Assembly: GCF_963422355.1 (NCBI RefSeq)
Contig: NC_085090.1
Span: 3,936,512 to 4,000,511, forward strand
Direction: 5' to 3'
DNA: 64,000 nucleotides
Source: Corticium candelabrum
Taxonomy: Eukaryota; Porifera; Homoscleromorpha; Homosclerophorida; Plakinidae
The position numbers were made by a program, and so were the translations under genes. Within the stretch, counting starts at the first letter, position 1; the number at the start of each line of letters is the position of its first letter. Under the pieces are notes generated by a model that searched no databases, was not told where the DNA came from, and saw only the letters and a list, made by a program, of their open reading frames with translations. Shown here piece by piece: positions 57,901 to 64,000 of the stretch.

Positions 57901-59807
57901 AACAGGTCGGTCTCCGATTCGTTCAACTTTATATCATATACTTCTCTCTGTAATTAGCGAAGGCGCGTAGATAGCAGTTCACTAAGGGGGTTGGACCGCA
58001 TCTCACAATAGAGCATAAAAGTGTGTATATTACTCTATTAATTAAAGTTAAAATTTCTACAATTAGAAACCTCGTTATGACATAAAATTATTGTGTAGAT
58101 TTGAAAGACATTTGATGACAACTACGCAGACTGCTGCTAATTTTTCTACTGCGTACACTTTGCTTATATATGCCTGACCTTCAAGTATAGCTTGGTTATC
58201 TTCGAACCCGATTGGTCTCATGAATTTGTTCCTATATTACGTTACCATGCAGTGTATGAAATTGCAATAAATGGTCATGATTTTGTCTATAGAAGTACTC
58301 TACACTTGCCTATTTGAAAAACCGACAAGCAGACTAAAGCTACGATTATATTTTGGCTTTTGAGAAATACAAGCGAACGTTACACTCGGATCATGATCAA
58401 ATCCCCGACGGACCTAATCCGCTGCTGCGCTAGGACCAAATTGGTGAACAGAAATGATTGCAGATATCCGAGGTAGACGTCGTGCGCTGGTTCAGAATGT
58501 CTTCTGGTACAAGTGCGTTAGCAAAACGATTTATCTCAACAGCTACACCGGTCAGCAAGAGTTTCCAAAAGCGCCATTAATGCGAAGATGTGGGTCTCTC
58601 GATAGATGTAAAACACGTTTTTGGTAAAGACTTATAGAATGACGTCAATTGAGGATGCTGAGGATTCAATCACACCCCTCAACCTCCCTCTGACTACGAG
58701 CCTGTCGCGTTTCATCTTACCTCTTTCTAACTCTAGCCGTTTCAGCGGCCGCTCTTCGTTCTAAGCCTATCTTGGTCCTTGACTCGATCAATTATTCGAT
58801 CCATATTCTTCGCCTAGACGCAATCCCTTTGTACACTCAGTTATCTTCCCGCCTGAACCTTTAAACTGTAACGCTTTTGTACGTAAAAAGCTATTTAATT
58901 AAGACAAAGAACGGCGGTTGTTGACTGACTTGCCGGAAACGAACGTTACTTACGAGCGATAGTCGGATTAACTCAAGGAATAAGTGTTTCGGTACAGAGT
59001 ATCAATGATATACAATACTAATGACACGGTCCTCCCTAAAGTTCACATGCCTTCATGCGTCTTCTACTCCGTCTCTACGCTCTTCCGACACTATGCAGCG
59101 CTTCTCAACTCTTTCTGAGCGGATTCTTTTCCGTCTCTACGCTCTATCGACACCAGCGCCTCCTAACCATCTCCTGGACTATACTCTACGTCGTTCAGCT
59201 CTCCCTCAGTTCGCCTAGTGCCAGTATCCAGTTAAAACGTCGGTCTTCCGTCAATTCACTTGTCACGTGGCTTCGTCATCTAGGTACCCAATTACAACTC
59301 TCCAATGGTCCTTTCCTCTCGAGCAATTACGACACTTTGTTTGAACACTTAGATAGCAATATATCAAAATATATCTAAATATATCTTACTGAGCAAGTTA
59401 CGATTTATTTCAATCTTATTTCTACTTTCTGTAAATATTTTGGCGTAACCGATTAAACAAACAAACATCGATACAAACGTATGCTCCTGGAAGATGTAAT
59501 AATATGAATTGTCATGAATCTATTTACTAGAGAAAAAATATCTAAACCAATAATGATCTTTATCGCTCAAGTAAACGGAAAAATTAGTCAATTACAAGTT
59601 TGACTATATTTAGTGCACATATCATTCTCACTAAAACTACAAAGTGAAAAAGTATATAAACTGTTGGCTACAATAATGATAAGGTGCAATCCCAAAATCT
59701 AACTAGACATCCTTAGAGTTCTCTTGCACCATGCCAACTAATCCCATCAATTTTAACAAGAACACAAGCAAACGGCAATACAAAATCAGAAAAGTAGGAA
59801 TATCATG

Positions 59808-62800
59808 TCAGTCACTTGTATTTTCTTTCAGCTCTCCAATGTCTTGTTGTAGACACTCAGCTAGAAACAAAATAGAAATTAAGAGTAATCGTTCAATGAA
59901 GACAGAATGTATAACATGTAGAGCGCCGGATTCAGAGATTTTTGAAAGAGAGGGTTTACCGTTAGCAGTTATATATAGCATTACTAATTTTCTCTTTTCT
60001 AATGAAATTATATAAAATTATTAAACCACGCCTATTGGAAAAGAGGAGGTTGAATCCCCTGAACCCCCGCTCTGGATCCGGCCCTGAATCATCGTAGCTC
60101 ACCTTCCCTTATCTTTCTGTGGCGATCGGGAAAAACCATTTTTCGTATCTCAACACATTTCTCTACATGTAGGCAAGCTTGGTATGTTTCTTTCTTGGCA
60201 AGGAATAACGTAGCAAGGTAAAAGTGACCTGCACACATACAATCACATGACACAGAAACGAACGACGCAAAGAGATCAACGCACAATCTGCTGTGTATTG
60301 ACTAGTAGGTAGTTTGTCTTGCAAAAACGACAAGGCAGTTTGCAAGTGAGTCGTAGACTCTTCTAGTCTTGAGGTCTTGATTTCATACGAACCTAATCGC
60401 ATCATACCTACACACATTCACATTGCAAGCAGACGTTTGTAACATACAATACAAAGTTTGAGAATATATCATCTTACGAATAGCAATAAAGGTACGATTT
60501 GGACAGATGCGCTTTCGTTCCATTTCTATGGCTTCCAGACACATCTTTATGGCTTCTTCCCAACATCCTTTCTCGTTATAGTCGAGAGACAATAAATACA
60601 AATCTAGATTATAAATACAATTAGCTATAATCCCACTGAGCTAACGTAAAAACGAAATGTAAACTAACTTATAGCAACGCCCTTATCTCGATCAGGCGAG
60701 CAATCTTGTTTTAGATGCAATTTTCGAGCTTTCTCGTGCAACGATATGGCTTCATCGTAGTTTCCTTGTGATCGATAGCAGTTTCCCACAGCATTCATAT
60801 CTGTAACATCGCATAATGAAGGCATCAGTTGGTTACAAAACAATTTACAGAAGACTTTGTTGTCGAACACACTATTTATGCTTATGAGAATATTATTATT
60901 ATTCAAGTAATGCATCTTTCAGTTTATTAATTGTACCGTCTATAAGTCATAAAGTAGATTGTGTGTACGATTAAATGATGATGCTCGCACATACGGACTT
61001 GTATCGACCTCAAGTATTTTTTAGTTGTAGCTATGGCACTTAATAATGCAGTACCCTGACAACAATATCAATATAGATATCTAGTTAGCTCATTCAATAG
61101 TGCTGCGTAACCGTTGAAAATGCGATCAGACCAAAGTATGAAACTACTGCAAAGCTAAAGCTGCTTAATTGGATGTGGGTTGACGAATATATGGCAGCAT
61201 TGTTATCTTTCAATTAGCAATGAACATATTCGGTGCTCACTGTGATCTGAATACGCTTGATTTCCCAGAGGATGCCGTGAAAGCATACGCGTAACATACG
61301 TGATCTCACCATATGCATTTCGTGTCACGTGCATTATAGACTACAAACACAATCTAACGCAATCTGTTATTGTGACGTTCAATTCAGACTATAGAAAGAT
61401 ACATACGTTAGGTGTGTTGTCATCGCGAATAAAAACGTGAAGAACTGGGCAGTTACGGATTGTTTGACTTGGTGCAGCTAATTTAATCGCAATAAAATGC
61501 GCATATACGCTAATGTAAGCGTGGTAGTTAAATAGAAATAATCATTACAAAAATCAACTATCCAAACCTTAATTTAACAGATTGTAATACAAAAGTGAGT
61601 AGAAATCATATAAAGATATGCAAAAAGATAATGCATAATCATACATGATTCGAAATCATATTGACCGTCAAGCGTATGGCCACATTAGCTAACACAATGA
61701 CTCGTGTCTGTATGCATGTTATCAACACATCTTGCCCAAAACTCTTACTTATAATGGTATATATAGCAAGAGACTGTTGTACTTACAATACGGCAAAGTA
61801 TGATGTGAAGACGGCAACGACCCGGTTACCATCTCATACGCTTTGCTTGCGAGTTGCAATGCTTCCTCTTTTCTGTCCAGAAGGTCGTACGTCTTGGCAA
61901 GGCACCGGAGAACTAAATATATTCAATGAAAATAAAAATACGTATTTCTATCATTATTTACTTATTATTTCATACCAGATGCCAATTTTGGATGAGAGGG
62001 TGAGCAGCACGACCGTCTGAGGGTAACTGCCTCCTCCAGTAAATTTGCACTCTTTTCGAGGTTTCCGCTTACTTCGAAGCAACAACCAAGATGAATAAGA
62101 GCTAAAATGTAAAACAGGAGGTTATCAACTTTAGGCTTTACCTGCAGGCTTGCTACATAAAAACAACTATCAACAAATGTTCTCAAACATTTCGCAAAAT
62201 TAATTAGAAAACATGCTGTCTTTCGTAGTATCCTAGCCTAAACTATCTTTCAAATCTATTTCTCTGTTTCAAGGTATCAAACACATTTAGGAAAGCACAT
62301 CTCTCATGTCTATAATAAAAGATACGAATTTATCAAAAATGAACACATACTTACATGTAAAGTCAAACCTCATTCATGTCACTCAACAATCTAGTTTATC
62401 TAGTCAACTTGAGGACTTTTGCATAAATATTTATGACTGTTAACTATCATGTAAGTACAATTGCTTTTCAATGTTCATTTCCTCTGACCGATTACGCAAA
62501 TGATACATAACTGTATGTTGATTTTGCTTTCACAATATTGCTCTTGCTTTCAATTTTAGCTTTTATACTTGTAAAAGTCAATAGTTTAGTAAAACTTGAC
62601 TGCAACACTTTCTTTCAACTACTTTTTCTGACTAATCTAATGCTTTCAGAAAACAAAATTATGTATACTTAGATCGATCTGTTTTCAATTAGTAGAAGTC
62701 GTTTTGATATAGAAATCTAACCAGACGTGTACTTCAGAGCAAAAACAAAGAGAAATACCATATATGTTTTAAGTTGTTACCTTGGTGAACCCACTTAATT

Positions 62801-63913
62801 GTCAAAGCCCACCATCTATCGCGTTATTCAAAAATGATTTAGGTATTCGATAATTGGCGTCCAAGTTAACATATTTTTGGTAAATAAAAATTATCAAATA
62901 TAATAGAATGCCCATGCGATACTTACAGTAAAAATGAAGACAGCACGAGCTGTAATAATTCGTTCGATGTATTTAGGATGTTGAAAAGTAAATGGAATAA
63001 ACTGCGTACATGATGATAAAGGTACGCAATACTAACTTGTTGCAAGGATGTCGTCTCGCGTAGGCGAAGTACGTAGTTGTTGCAGCAATTGGTGAGATTT
63101 CTCATACCACACCATGGCTTCGTTGTGGTCATCTCGAGATTTAAAACAATAACCGATACCGTTCATATCTGTAATACATCACGTTGTTAGCAAAATGCTA
63201 AGCAAATCTAAAAAAATACAATACACTCTTGCTATATCACCATGACTGTAAAAATTTGCAAAATTTTTAATCTACATAAAACAGTGAGTAAGCAAAACTG
63301 TCTAAGCATTTACATAATCTGTCACAGGGATGTCTCATGTTCTATTTTACAACAACATTTATATCACCAGTTGGACATGATGGGCATTAAATTTAAAAAC
63401 TAGAAATTTAGCTTTCACAAATAATGCTCCACTCGGTTGAACGAGCAGAGTACGGACATGAAGTTGAAAACCTAACGGGACAGCTGCAGATGATACGAAT
63501 AGATTGAGTAGCAGACATCGTCAAATAGCTTCTGTGAGTAATCGGGTTCTACAGATCATTATGATATTAAGAGAATCTAGAAAACCGTACTTACACCACG
63601 CCAAATTACAATGTGATGACGGTAACGATACACTTGCAATATCAAACGCTTCTCTTGCCAATTTCATAGCTTCATCGTTTCTGTCAAGTAAATCGTACGT
63701 AGAGGAAAGATGAAGTATAGCTAGACGAACATGATAATATTACTAAATACATATTTATAATTATGATTATGCCTCAGTATTTCTTACCAAGTGCCAATTC
63801 GGGATGAAGAGATGAGTAGCAAGATCGTCTGATTGTGACTGCCTCCTCCATTAAACTCACACTTTTCTTAAGTTTCCCGCTGTCTATGTAGCAGATACCA
63901 AGATTCATGTGAG
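59808..63913 (-). CDS. Paralogous TPR gene, 3' half (partial; continues past the right edge)
   Basis: Ten exons align one-to-one with the 3' exons of the 6.8-19.7 kb gene: 63788-63913 (A1), 63595-63720 (B1), 63037-63168 (C1), 61976-62101 (A2), 61787-61912 (B2), 60669-60800 (C2), 60478-60603, 60285-60407, 60103-60228 and terminal 59808-59860, ending in a TGA stop. Lengths and phases are the same, no frameshift or stop was found, and donors are canonical. This copy therefore looks functional. By analogy its CARD and NB-ARC exons should lie to the right of 64,000; that is inference. Confidence 0.85.
59920..60088. mobile_element. Small MITE in the last intron (copy B)
   Basis: This is the orthologous position and sequence of the element at 6,890-7,065. 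Its presence in both large copies and absence in copy C dates the insertion between the two duplication events. Confidence 0.6.
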
Positions 63914-64000
63914 CTAACATAGAAAATATTCTGTCTCAATTTCCATATTTCAAATAATCACACATGTACAATACAAATATTAAAAATTGCTGCACATTTT

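Larger units (their letters stand above)
53013..64000. repeat. Segmental duplication, copy B (direct repeat of 1-10,963)
   Basis: This is the second member of the large direct repeat. Homology is still continuing at the right window edge, where the last bases match about position 10,963, so the duplicated unit is longer than 11 kb. It probably includes a whole CARD-NB-ARC-TPR gene. The relation is tandem (same strand), as expected from unequal crossing-over. Confidence 0.95.

Noticed and set aside
1..64000. CRISPR arrays, operons, ribosome binding sites and bacterial-type genes
   Set aside because: No regularly spaced repeats of that kind are present and the genes have spliceosomal introns; the DNA is eukaryotic.

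Overview
The window is eukaryotic and almost certainly metazoan. Coding information is spread over short exons with canonical GT/AG borders, intergenic DNA is AT-rich and full of transposon relics, and there are long (GACA)n microsatellites. An animal-type innate-immunity gene architecture (CARD + NB-ARC + TPR) points to an early-branching animal, with a sponge the most plausible and a cnidarian possible. That assignment is inference; no species marker is present.

The centrepiece is a minus-strand gene of at least 19 exons (19,704 down to 6,782). It encodes a CARD, an NB-ARC NTPase with winged-helix region, and about twelve kinesin-light-chain-like TPRs, one per exon with phase-1 introns. The reading frame is uninterrupted for 1,174 codons plus stop, so the copy looks intact apart from an unlocated first exon. 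Six of the TPR exons are two tandem copies of a three-exon cassette.

Bases 1-10,963 are repeated in direct orientation at 53,013-64,000. The second copy carries the 3' half of a paralogous gene (10 exons, 63,913 to 59,808) whose CARD/NB-ARC part lies beyond the right edge. A third, older and shorter copy (47,839-50,820) is a pseudogene with frameshifts and a stop, and a Tc1-type transposon has landed at its end. This is therefore an expanding cluster of CARD-NB-ARC-TPR genes. Each of the two large copies also carries a dead ankyrin-repeat gene downstream of the TPR exons.

Between the large copies (about 20-47 kb) lies a transposon graveyard. It holds a dispersed short repeat, palindromic MITEs (23.2-25.2 kb), a decayed Polinton/Maverick relic with an inactivated adenovirus-like protease (26.2-27.5 kb), a frameshifted R2-like LINE with restriction-like endonuclease (33.1-36.1 kb), and (GACA)n arrays. 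It also holds an intron-containing integrase-fold DNA transposon with 268-bp inverted repeats (37,587-39,571) that abuts a RING-type zinc-finger ORF, and a THAP-like fragment (40.6 kb). From 41.2 to 47.8 kb I see mostly AT-rich non-coding DNA.
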